Source: Pezicula radicicola
Lineage: Eukaryota; Ascomycota; Leotiomycetes; Helotiales; Dermateaceae
Assembly: GCA_003008705.1 (NCBI GenBank)
Contig: PDUO01000040.1
Location: 418,604 to 482,603 of the forward strand
DNA: 64,000 bases
Direction: 5' to 3'
In this document: piece by piece, positions 49,154 to 60,295 of the stretch
Position numbering within the stretch: the first letter of the stretch is position 1
Layout: each line of letters starts with the position of its first letter
Position numbers and translations under genes: made by a program
Notes under the pieces: model-generated
What the model was told of the DNA's origin: nothing
Seen by the model: only the letters and a program-made list of their open reading frames with translations
Databases searched by the model: none

Positions 49154-51155
49154 ATGTTCAGCAAATGCGTCAAAGTGAGTGGGTTGCAAGCCCTCTTGCT
49201 TGCATCTCTTGCCTCTCGCGTCCAGGCACTGGACTTGGAGGACATCAGTACATCTTTTGGAATGCCAGGAGACAACGCGACCTATGACTACGTTGTTATT
49301 GGTGGCGGAAATGCGGGCCTCACAATTGCCACGAGACTGGTCCAACAGGGGGCTGGGACCGTTGCAGTCGTTGAGGCCGGCACATTCTATGAGCTTAGCA
49401 ACAGTAATATAAGCACCATACCTGCTACTGATTCTATTTTCTCTGGCAAGGGTGCTGATGACTGGCAACCGAACATTGATTGGGGATATATGACCACCCC
49501 TCAGGCTGTAAGTGATGAGAAGAACCGTATGAATCAGCTTGCTAATCTCGATTTCAGGGAGCGTACAATTCAAGCCTTCATTATGCTCGCGGCAAGACCT
49601 TGGGAGGTTGCAGTGCCCGAAATTTCATGGTCTATCAACGTGGCACCGTGGGATCCCAACAGCAATGGGCTGATATGGTCGGAGACGACGCCTACACTTG
49701 GGATAACTTCCTGCCCTACTTCAAGAAGAGCGTCAACTTTACGGAGCCCAACATGGACCTGCGCTTCGCCAACGCAACCCCTCAGTATACCACCGCAGAT
49801 GCCAGCGACGGGAATGGGGGGCCCCTTTCGGTCACCTTCTCCAACTCGGTCCTTCCAATCGGGACCTGGGCAAGCCAAGGATTTGAAGAAGCCGGCATTC
49901 CCGCCATCAATGGCTTCATGAGCGGAGAACTGATCGGGCACGCCTACGTCTCGTCGACGATCAATGCAGAGACGATGTATCGAGACTCTTCTGAGACGTC
50001 ATTCCTGCGCGAGGGGCTCGAGGATCCTGGGCTCACCGTGTACACGCTTACGACGGGAAAGCGGATCATGTTTGACGAGAACAAGACGGCCACGGGCGTG
50101 ATGGTGGAGGCGAATGATGGCAATGATGATGATGATCGTGAGCATGAATTCCTCTTGTCGGCGCGGAAGGAAGTCATCTTGAGCGCGGGCGTATTCGGGT
50201 CGCCCCAGCTTCTTCTGGTCTCAGGCGTAGGCCCCGCAGAACAGTTGCAGTCGCTATCGATTCCCGTCGTCGCGGATCGACCTGGTGTTGGCCAAGGCAT
50301 GCAAGACCATGTGTTGTGTGGCATCGCATACCGCGTTAATGGAATCACCATGTCGTCGCTGCAGGACCCTGCGTTCGCGGCCGAGCAAGCAACGCTGTTC
50401 CACCAGGAGCCCCCCACCGGCATCTACACCAACCCGAACACTGAGGTGCTTGCGTGGGAGAAGATCCCCGAAGCTCTGCGCGCCGGCTGGAGCGAAGAAA
50501 CCAACAACACCTTGAACGCCTATCCGGCTGATTGGCCCGAGGCCGAATACATCTCGATTCCGTCCTTCCTAGGCAACAATATAGACTCGCGAGACCATGG
50601 TCCAGTGGATGGCTATAACTACGCCACGGCCGTCTTTGTCCTGATCACACCCGTTTCGCGCGGAACACTGACCATTACATCGCCCGATTTCAATGTTGCC
50701 CCGGAGATCAACCCCAACTTCTTAACCGCACAAGCCGACGTCGACGTCATGGTTGGCGCTTTCAAGCGCATTCGGGAATACTATGCAACCGATGCCATGC
50801 AGCAATTTGTTATTGGCGACGAGTATTTCCCAGGCCAGAACGTGACGACGGATGAGGAGATTGTTGATTTTATCCGCACGAGTTTCAACACCATCTGGCA
50901 TGCTACGAGCACGACTGCAATGGGCCGGCTTAATGACACAATGGCCGTGGTTGATTCGCAGGCTAGAGTGATCGGCGTGAATAACTTGCGTGTTGTGGAT
51001 GCGGCTGCTTTCCCACATCTTCCTCCAGGCCATCCCATGTCGACAGTTTGTGAGTCTTCTTCCATCCTATGCCTATGCATCTGAATCATAACTAATTCCC
51101 AAAATTAGACGCCTTCGCTGAGAAGATCGCCTGCGACATCTCGGGCAACTGCTAA
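49154..51155 (+). CDS. Secreted GMC oxidoreductase (FAD-dependent)
   Basis: Exons 49154-49507, 49558-51049 and 51109-51155; 630 aa. The introns (50 and 59 bp) are GT-AG with CTAAT-type branch sites. Signal peptide: GLQALLLASLASRVQA. FAD-binding GGGNAGLTIATRL follows, then the GMC signature region ARGKTLGGCSARNFMVYQRG, the second GMC signature ILSAGVFGSPQLLLVSGVGP and the C-terminal catalytic HPMSTVYAFAEKIA; a second histidine lies in IWHATSTTAMG. Such enzymes oxidise alcohols or sugars extracellularly (AA3-type) and also occur in biosynthetic clusters, where secreted members oxidise late intermediates. Substrate unknown. The start was set at the first ATG giving a signal peptide; the frame is open further upstream only from a TTG. 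Confidence 0.92.
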
Positions 51156-53102
51156 ACTGCTTTGGTTTGGTTCAATGGCGAATGCCTTTTCGTTCCCTGC
51201 TTAGCTGGTTTTGGCAAAACGTCAGCCACTTTCGCAGTTATATTTACTCTTCTTTCCACGTTGAAGTGGTTGATTGGTGCTCTATTATTAGATATCACCA
51301 TGAAAAGACTGATCATGTACTTATGTCTTAGAAGCGATGAGTTTCTTAGAGAGCCAGTACTTTATTTCCTTTTTTCTCCTTTTTTAATATTTTAGATTCT
51401 TCGGGATTAGATCTTACCGTAGTCTTCTATAGAAAGTGGAATAATTTCCCGTCAAATGCAGTTCTTGCTATGTGACAAGTGTTTATGAGAGTCTTGAAGA
51501 ATACTCCTACAGGAAGGACTTTTATAATATAGTAAGTTATGATAGTTTGAGTAACTCACTTGATTTAAGTAACGACTCACGTGATTTAAATAGAAAAGTT
51601 GATATGGGGCTAACTAACCAACTTAACTCACTGTAGGCAACTTACTTATTTTAATACATATAGCGACCGAGTCCCTTCGGGACAGTTAGACTACCACTTC
51701 TTATTGTGCATAGACTAGAGGGAAGAAATATATAATAAATATAAGTAAGAGACGTTATAGAAAAATAAGTAAGTATTATATAGTATTATAGTATAACTAA
51801 AGTATTAAATTTTATAATTTTATACTAAAAATAGATTACTAATTATTTTCTACTAGTAAAAAGTAATAAGATTACCTAAAGAGTTTATCCTGACCTATGA
51901 ATATTGGGTAGCTTGGCAGGGATTCAGCACTCTGCTCGTTTACAATCGCTTAACGCGTCTCAGAGGCAAATACAGGAAGTTTACTAACTAGAACTGCTCT
52001 GTTTAATTAATACCTTAGTGCACGTCCCTGTGGCCCAAGCGCCCGGCCAATATTCATAGGCCGGGATAATTTAGTGTTAGCCGGACCATATCGGCCCTGG
52101 CACGTGAGGTGGTGCACCACCCACTTAGTTCTTCGTAGCCTTATTAGGAATGTATGCTTTTTCACTCTTCTTTTCGGGACCTTACTGCTAACATTTAGGC
52201 TGTATAGAGCCTATAATTTAAGCTACATAGAACCTGAATTACAGGCTCTGCGAAGCTTGAATTACAGGCTTCGCGCAGCCTACACTGAATACACCGCTTA
52301 GGTCACGTGAAGATAAGAAGTGGCAGTCTGACTGTCCCGACTCGCATAGCGATAGCACTTTGCACCTATCTAAAGCTTATTTTCCATTATCGTATCTTAG
52401 AGATAATATAATATATAACTACTATTAGAAAGGATAAATATAACTCTATTGGTATTAGCGAAGGTGAGACTCTATAGAGTAAAAAGGTGATACTTTTCTA
52501 AGGTAGAGGTCTAGCTAGCTAATATACGAAGTACGAACATCTGATTAATAAACAGAGCTAAGCGAAGCTAAGCCTCTTTAGTTAGTCACGTGGTAGCGAG
52601 AATAACAAAGGCATGTTAGGAATAATAGGTTGAATTGTCTGAATTGAAGCTATTCAGATGTGGGGTTGCTACACTATATATAAGACTAAATAGAGTTCCC
52701 GAATATTGCGGTAATTTGTAAGCATTATTTCCTACAAGGCAAAAAAGAGAATAGTAAGTACGTTAGTGTACCTAGGTAGTAAACTGTGCATTCTATGTAA
52801 GTAAACCTTAATAATTGTAGACGTTAAGAATAACAGTATGCCATGCCTCCGGCGCTCCGGACTAAAGATGGCTAGTTCTTAATCTTGCTTTATTAGTACG
52901 ACTCCTTGAGGCTCAACCGAGTCCTTGAATTCAATTCAATTAATTTGAAACTTAAAAAACTCCGGGCGACAAGCGAGTAACCCGGCCAGGCATATAGTAG
53001 TCAGACCATGGAGCAATGGCCTCATTCTCTCCTCTTCTCAATCTATCACTTCACTTAGGCCACAACCACCTCGGTGCCAAAACATCTCAAGTCTTCATCA
53101 CA
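51156..53102. other. AT-rich intergenic with a TIR-bounded segment
   Basis: AT-rich, TA-dominated DNA at about 51720-51880 and 52380-52500. A possible decayed transposon with inverted ends spans about 51661-52354. A short 24-bp duplication (GAATTACAGGC words) occurs at about 52229-52278. No gene seen. Confidence 0.55.
51661..52354. mobile_element. Possible decayed DNA transposon with 26-bp inverted arms
   Basis: GGGACAGTTAGACTACCACTTC plus TTAT at 51679-51704 is repeated inverted at 52313-52338, with two differences, both transitions. Weaker similarity (GAGTC and a TAGCG/ATCGC word) extends outward. The intervening 600 bp has no coding capacity. Transition-type differences fit RIP. Confidence 0.5.
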
Positions 53103-54421
53103 ATGGCATCCACACACAGAGCCAGACGTCTACACACCAATGACATGGAAATAGGCGCCACTGAAGCCGCCCAACATCATATCAGAAGACGGCCTAAATC
53201 AGTAGTGGTAAGCCAGCGAAGACTCAACTTTGAAGAGGCACGTCCACGCTGGATGCGAGAAATGGCAGCTGAAGCCGTCGGCGTATTCATCTTCGTGTAT
53301 GTATAACAACCATACATCACATTCTCTAAATACCTCCTAATGCTAACTTTCCTCTCTATCTAGATATCCTGGCATCGCCTCACAAGCATCATTCTTCCTA
53401 AACGATATGAACCCAGCTTTTGGATCTATCTTCCAGGTATGTTTCTCCTACTCAGTTGGGACAAATTATCTCTCCCCAAAAACAGCTCACTCATGGAACA
53501 TTAATCGTCTCCATCCATCTTTATACCTAAGAAGGTAAACTGACTTCGAGATCCTGGATTTCAGATAGGATGGGCGTTTGGACTTGGTATCGCCTTTGCC
53601 ATTATTATCAGTGGGCCGACAAGCGGTGGACATCTCAACCCGGCTATCACGATCTGTTTTGCTATTTGGCGTGGCTTCCCATGGAGTAAAGTCCCACGTT
53701 ATATCGCTGCCCAGATCGTCGGGGCCTTCGTAGCTGGCATGATATTAGTCGGCCAATATTATCCCCAACTAATGGAACTCGCTGCGACAACCCGTGCGAA
53801 GGGTCTGAGTGCGAATTCTGTAGGCGGTCCAGGGAGTATACTATGTTCATTCCCAGGTGCTACGCAGAATAATTACTATTTTCTATTCTTGATTGAATTC
53901 TTCGCCTGTACCCCCCTTGTACGTCTTTTCGCACGGAAAAGAACTCCCCGTCTTCCCACCCATTCTACAGTCCGATATCAAACGGAAAGGATGCTATGCT
54001 AACGTGTGGAAATCAGGGTCTTATGGCTTGGTGTGCTTCCGATCCTGCAAATCCCTTTGTCACGCCCGCATCGGCTCCCTTCATCATCGGCTTCGCATGG
54101 GCCAACATGATCTGGGGATTTGGGTCCGTGACCATCTCCTTAAATGGATCTCGCGATCTAGGCACACGTATCGTAGCGGCTATTTTCTTTGGCGGTGATG
54201 CCTTTAATTTTTATACACTGATAGCAATTTTCGCGAGTATCCCGGCTATTATCTTGACGACGAGTGTGTATGAGATTGTTCTGAGAGAGAGTTGGACGTG
54301 TCTTGGTGGAGATGACGAAAAGTCGTTACATCTGGATTTGGAAAATGAGGAAGATTTGGTTAAGATTGATATTTTAAGGAATTTGGTCCTCAATCGGAAA
54401 CATATTAGCGCGCCTGTGTGA
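53103..54421 (+). CDS. Aquaporin/glycerol-channel (MIP) family protein
   Basis: Exons 53103-53296, 53364-53436, 53565-53918 and 54017-54421; 341 aa. Introns of 67, 128 and 98 bp have GT-AG ends, the last with a GCTAACG branch. A roughly 55-residue cytosolic N-terminus precedes six TM helices. The first half-channel motif is intact (SGGHLNPAITI). The second is NGSRDLGTR, in place of the usual NPARDLG, so the second pore loop is altered. An acidic C-terminal tail follows. The family conducts water, glycerol or other small neutral solutes across the plasma membrane. An in-frame ATG at 53016 would add 29 residues; the downstream ATG in CACAATGG was preferred without strong evidence. Confidence 0.87.
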
Positions 54422-55576
54422 GATGGAATAGAAGGGTTAATGTACAAGTATAACGTGAACATAAGGCTGTCTAACTCGTGAAAAATACATATAGAAACAC
54501 AAAAACTATATACTTTACAAAGGAACTAGAGATATAGTTATACTACTTAGAATTATATAGATATTAAGAATAATATAAAGAGTTACTTAAAGTATCTTAT
54601 ACTAAAAATTTACTAAGTAGTAAGAGCTCTAAAACTATTACTTATATTAGAACTAATAAGAATTATAACTAAAGCTTAGAAAAAAGTAATAATAATAATA
54701 GTAATTATATTAGTATTATTTATAGAATAAAATAATTAACTAGGTACTTAAAAGTATAATTTTTATTTATTAAATTATTTACTTTATTTAATAAAGTATT
54801 ATATTTCCTATAAGCTTTTATCTTTAATATAATTAGTTTTATTATAATTAAATAAAGGCCTTTATAATAAGGATCAAATTAAGACCCCCATTAGCTTGTA
54901 GAGCCTATAGAGTATACAACTTCTAGTTGGACTTCGTCGCGTAAGCTAAAGATCACATGACCCAGAATGGTTCACGTGATCTGAGCATATGGTCCCGGCT
55001 AACGTGTAGGCTAGCCTTAACCTAGTAAGCCGAGTTAGCATAACTATATTAGTAAAATGCGTTAAGGAACTGCTTAACACTGTTCTTAGCATAGTTGTTT
55101 TTGTTCCTTCTAGTAGGAGTACTCTACAGTCTTCTCAAAGGAGAAGCCGGAGTTGATATGCCGAGGATAAAACGTCGCAGTGTTTACATGTTAAAGTTTA
55201 AAATGTCGGAGTTTACTTTGTACTAGCCCAAATAATGACGAAATCCCAATTTTTGCTATATCTAGCTAGTTGCGCTTAGACAGAAATAAGGATTATTTGG
55301 GCCAGTACAAAGTATATGTCGAAGTTAAAACGTCGCAGTGTGTACATGGCAAAGTTTAAATGTCGAAGTTAAAATGTCGGAGTTTACATGCACTTAGAGC
55401 CGCACAGCTACTTGCAAGATTTCTATAAAATGTAATGCACCCCTAGGGAAGAAGAAAGAAAAATAGACATCGACTTCTTACCACATCACAATTCCTCAAT
55501 CTTCATTCAGTCTTTGAACCCCATCAATTTTCAAGCGTTTTTATAAATTAAACCGTTTCTACAAATTAAACAAACG
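54422..55576. other. AT-rich intergenic
   Basis: Very AT-rich between about 54490 and 54880, rich in TA and AATAAT words. Then comes more balanced DNA with TIR element copy 5 just upstream of the alcohol dehydrogenase. AAAGT-TTAAAATGTCGGAGTT words recur (about 55190-55390), bracketing the element. No gene seen. Confidence 0.55.
55214..55314 (-). mobile_element. Cluster-associated TIR element, copy 5 (internally deleted)
   Basis: Inverted orientation relative to copy 1: TACTTTGTACTAGCCC at the left, TTTTTGCTATATCTAGC in the middle and GGGCCAGTACAAAGTA at the right, 101 bp. The central 50 or so bases of the longer copies are missing. It ends 262 bp upstream of the alcohol dehydrogenase start. 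Confidence 0.8.
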
Positions 55577-56633
55577 ATGCCTTCCTTTACCGTGTACAAG
55601 GGCAGCAAGGATGGTAGCCCCAAGAAGAGCATCACCACGAAGCCCGACCAGCTCGTTGGCGACCACGTGTTAGTGAAAATTACAGCATCAGGTGTTTGCG
55701 GAACCGGTATGTACCTACCTATATTTGAAGAAGATGGCGTCATGTGCGGCTGCTAAATGAATGCTTCTAGATCTACACTATAAAGGCGCCGACATGGTTC
55801 TCGGGCACGAGGGCGTCGGCGTGGTTGAGGCTGTCGGGCCCGATGCCAAATTCTTGAAGAAAGGTGATCGTGTAGGATGGGGCTACGAGGTTGACAGTTG
55901 CGGCCACTGCAATGAGTGTCTCCAGGGCTCCGAGACCTTCTGTGCCGAGCGCGCCTTGTACGGCGTCTCGAATCTTGACCAAGGAAGCTTTGCATCCCAC
56001 GCCATCTGGCGCGAGTCATTCCTACACGTGACCCCTGACGCCCTCCGCGATGTCGACGCCGCACCGCTGCAGTGCGGAGGAGCGACCACGTTCAACGTCC
56101 TGCACAGCGCCGACCCGAGCGATGTCGTCGGCATCATGGGCGTGGGTGGCCTAGGACATCTGGCCATTCAGTTCGCGGCCAAGATGGGATTCCGCGTCGT
56201 CGTCTTTTCGAGCACCGAAGACAAGAAGGCCGAAGCCCTGAGCCTGGGTGCGCACGAATTCGTCGCTATGAGGGGTGCGACGGAGCTCAAGACCACAGTT
56301 CCCGTGAACCGGCTGCTGGTCACGACTTCGGCCCAGCCCAACTGGGAATTGATCTTGCCCGTGTTGGCGCCTCGTGCCGCTATCTATCCGCTCTCCGTCT
56401 CGCCGGACAAGTTTCAGTTCCCGTACATGCCGTTGATTCTGCAGGGCATTTCCGTGCGCGGCTCGCTTGTGGCCCCAAGGAGTGTGCATCGCCAAATGCT
56501 CGCCTTCGCCGCGCTCCACCAAATCAAGCCCATCATCGAGACCTTTCCCATGACCGAAAGGGGAATCAAGACGGCCATGGATAAGTTGGATAAGGGCCAG
56601 GTGTACTACAGGGCTGTTTTAGTGGCAGAGTAA
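55577..56633 (+). CDS. Zinc-dependent alcohol dehydrogenase (MDR, cinnamyl-ADH-like)
   Basis: Exons 55577-55706 and 55771-56633; 330 aa, with a GTATGT donor and TTCTAG acceptor. Catalytic zinc segment: GVCGTDLHYKG and GHEGVGVV. Structural zinc: CGHCNECLQGSETFC. Rossmann cofactor loop: MGVGGLGHLAIQFAAK, followed by FSSTEDKK, typical of NADP-dependent cinnamyl-alcohol-type members. The normal length is slightly greater; the segment after the catalytic Cys is shorter than usual (LHYKGADMVLGHE lacks the roughly 15 residues normally before GHE). This may be a real deletion or a mis-set intron boundary. The probable role is interconversion of aldehydes and alcohols in the cytosol, which fits downstream of aldehyde-releasing A-T-R enzymes. 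Confidence 0.88.
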
Positions 56634-58312
56634 GTAGAGGCGCTCGAACGCCTTTCGCCTTTTACAGGTCTTTCGGTCTGACCAGGTGCTGGGATAGGAC
56701 ACATGGACGACTTTATAGTCAATTGAATGGGACTCTCTTTAAGTTTAGATCCTGCGTGCGCCTTGCTGTTAAAAACGCATTAGAATGTAAAGACGAAGTT
56801 GACAGGGAAAAAGGGTTTAAAGGTAACTCCTATAGACGGATTCTTAACAAGACGGGTTAGATCTCATGTCACTCTTTCTGTATTTAAGTCTCCTAGTACC
56901 CTTCACTTAGAAGAATAACCATTTTACCACTTCAGATTATTAGAATTATACATATGTGATTTTACTAGTTTCAATCCACACCTTCAAAACAACATCCCGC
57001 CTTCAACTCTCAATCCCCGGTCCCAAACTTCTTGTCCTAAGTACTCCCAGATTTCCCAGATTATATCGTGGCTAGTCAGCTGCAGCGACTCCAAAGTTGT
57101 GCTTGACGGACTAAAAGTTAGACGGCTATGCTAATCTATGCGCTGTATCCGGCCGGTTGTAAGGTTCCCGGTCTATTCGTCTCTGTATAAGAAGTTGAAA
57201 AGCAAAGTCTATTATTGTTGAACCAATTCCGATATTATTGACTACCTTACTTCAAAGCCGGTATCAAGAGATCAGAATCTCCACCAAGTCAAGATCTGTT
57301 GTGCCTCCGGAGTCTCGTATCGTACAGAAGAATGATAAAGGAACATAGATTAGTCGAACTCTATACAATAGATGCCCTCCTTTCCAATTTCCAATCCGTA
57401 AGCGATAATCTCGCTTCGCTTGATATTAGCTTTTGTGGTGTAGTGTCTATCTGCAAAGAGCAGAGGAGGGAATACTTAGAGGACCCAACAAGAAATTAAA
57501 CATATTATTTTAGGTAGCTGTAATTTGTTGAGAGAGACGAGATATTAGAGTTACGTGATTTGGCTTCTAGCTCTTTGGTAGTTTCTATTCCGACTTCCCA
57601 CCCGTTCCAGTATATATAACTTCGCTATGAATCCTCGCTCTTAGTATTAAAAACAAACTGGTTTGGTACTTTGGCTAGGTTTAGGAATTTGGCTGCGGAA
57701 TAGGAGTACTAGACTAATCGAACACCGCTTTCTCGTTGTCTGTTATCTAAAAGTATTTCCTCGGGGCTTCTAATCGGTATAGATGTCCTACTTAAGGTAA
57801 AGTAACCAGGCTGAAGATGTGTCTGAGGGGTGGAGATTGGCCTTGTTGAAATTCTGCGGAGAATTCTAGGGACTAGACGGAGGATATAGTTGAGAAGGGT
57901 TGGGATACTGATGCTGGTCTTGGTCTTGGTAGGTAAAGTGGAGTAAAGAGTAGCGCGGGGAGGTTGAACATAGCCGCTGATTTAAGTTAGGTTAGGATAT
58001 AAGAGAGACTAACTTATATATATATATATATATATAATTATTAATAGATAATAAATATTCGGTTATTTATTATATTAGCCTTTTAGAGTATTCTACTAAT
58101 ATAGTAGAATATATATATCTGTATAGACTATTAACTAATAGAATAACATTACTACAAGAAGTAAAGTATATAATATAAAGATAGGAGGTTACGTTCTCAC
58201 TAAGAATAATCTTATTCAAGACTGTAAGAAAAGCTAATACATTAATAAGTAACTAGCCCTAGCCCTAACTATTATTCCTATTAACCCGCCTCAACTACCT
58301 CCCTACTTCAGT
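56634..58312. other. Intergenic without a supported gene
   Basis: AT-rich in places, with a (TA)n microsatellite at 58015-58036. The open frame 57299-57499 has no coding signature. Confidence 0.5.
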
Positions 58313-58557
58313 TCACTCCTCCTCCTCATCATTATTATCCGCTTCTCTCATCTTCAATGGCGAGTTGGGAGCTATAATCCTGTTAATTCTCTCGTAACAA
58401 TTGGTCATAATTTGAAATCAAACTCACGAATTAGTGGCTCCTCAATGCCAGGTACGCGCTCTTCAAGATCTTCAAGCTTCAATATCTCAGGGGCTGCCAC
58501 TGCGATAGCAGTGCCAACGAGGAAGGCAGCAGCGATGATGAACTTGAGGAGATGCAT
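58313..58557 (-). CDS. Probable small secreted protein
   Basis: Spliced model (minus): 58428-58557 and 58313-58371; 62 aa. The intron 58372-58427 has a GTGAGT donor and TATAG acceptor. A clear signal peptide (MHLLKFIIAAAFLVGTAIAVA) is followed by a short acidic mature peptide (PEILKLEDLEERVPGIEEPL) and an acidic tail. There are no cysteines and no Lys-Arg repeat cores. Without splicing the frame would stop after 50 residues, so the C-terminus is uncertain. Nothing homologous is recognised. It could be a secreted effector-like or pheromone-like peptide, or a processed-peptide precursor; function is unknown. Confidence 0.45.
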
Positions 58558-60295
58558 TTTGACAAGTCGCTGAATGTGCAATGTTTCTGCAAGAGGCGAT
58601 GAAATGGTCAGGCTGTTTTGAAATTGGTTGATATGTTGTTATCTGAGAACGATGGATATGATCTTGAGAGGCAGACTTCGTTGGTTTATGTATTTATTTT
58701 CACGACGTGGGGCATTTGTCATACTAACCCCTAACCCCCGAGGCCCGGCTGTATAAACTCTCACCTCTGCCGTGTAGATTCGGTGGAATTGTTGGAGTTT
58801 AAACCAGGGGGTTATTTTACTTGTAAGTTCGACATAGGGATCTAACACTTTGCAGAAGTGGTACGTTACATTAATCCTCCATCCACAATAGATTTCGGGG
58901 GAGCCACTCCGCCTCCTGATAGGTGTTGGTAGTGTTCTGATAATGATTTCGGCTGGGACAGCGTCACGCAGTCAGCAACGCTCTTCAGCAGGCCTTTCTG
59001 CCCGTGGGTACAGCTACCTAGTCTGCTTTGAGGCTGTTCTGAGGATCCTTTGGCTCAGCTGATGTGGCAGCAACGTACACGGTGCAATCTATGCCGTGGG
59101 TTTTCACAACTGCAAAGGGAAGGTCGTTGGATTCAACCATGCAGTGGTGCTGATAACTCCATATCGGCCTGCCCACTCATAACCCAGTCGTCCCATCGCC
59201 AGGGGTTTTGTATTCGGTCCGCAGAACACTGAAAGAAGCCTCGATGGTGGTATTGTTATGAAAATTGTCACTTGCAGGATTTAGTCTATCTCGTCCTGAT
59301 TAGTCCAGATTAAGGCAAATAGTGCGTATTGTCCCCTCTATGACGAAAGAGAGCTCATTGAGGGTCCTTCTGTTCCTTCTATATCACGTAATACCACGAT
59401 AATCAGTCTGGGTGAGGTATTTTTTGGAACGGTTGACTAGAGCTGGGGCTTAGACTGCAGTGCTCGAGCTTGCTCTTGTGGTTACTGGGAGTAACAGTAA
59501 TGTATTAATCTATATGAACCGTTTCTATAATAAGAGAGACAATAGCTCCTAAGAGCATGCTATGCATTGAACTGTCTATCTTATTGGCCTCGGCAGCTCG
59601 CGCGCAGGCCTCTTTGTGTTTCGCGTAAAGTGAGGATATACTTTATAAGCGAGATTATAAAGAGATAAAATTGAGATGTAAAGACATAATGTTAAGTGCG
59701 TTCGGGAGGGGTTAAAACTTATACCGTAGGAAATGGCTTACTTCACGATAAAACGTATAAAATCCGTCTCCTTGATACGGGGGTTAGGGGAGCAAGCACG
59801 CAAGCACACCAGCACACCAACACTCTTATCTGAGTCGACCACGAAACTTGACCCGACAGAGTGGTTAGGACGCAAAATCCTAGTTTGGGCGTCGCGTCGG
59901 AGCCCAGGGTCGACGTCCGCGCTCGTTCCTGGTATTTTTAATTGACGGGGAGGTTGGGGTAGCTCCACTCACCCCAAAACCCCGTAGTTGCATTATCGAC
60001 AGCCCCATGCGATACTACCTGATCCTGTCGTCTGCTCTCTGTTTGTGCACATTCCTACGCACACCTGGAGCAAGGTAGACATTATTCCCGATAGCCTTTG
60101 ATCAGATGGTAATTTTACGAAGTATGCATATTTGGAGAGTAAGATACACCCGTATTAACTCGGTAGTTGAACTATGGCATAGTCCCGTTCGTAGTAACGT
60201 ACTAGCTGGAAAGCAATAACAATAAAATTCAAATGACAGAGAACACCAATTCGTTAACTATCGAGGCTACAAGCACGCAGATATTGTACAGTCTC
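58558..60295. other. Intergenic without a supported gene
   Basis: Includes promoter sequence of the small secreted protein. A hairpin-capable GGGGAGGTTGGGG / CCCCAAAACCCC pair lies at about 59945-59985. Other open frames here (59050-59232, 59733-59968) lack support. Confidence 0.5.

Noticed and set aside
59945..59985. Helitron 3'-end hairpin
   Set aside because: A GC-rich hairpin is present but is not followed by the CTRR end, and no Rep/helicase sequence is nearby.
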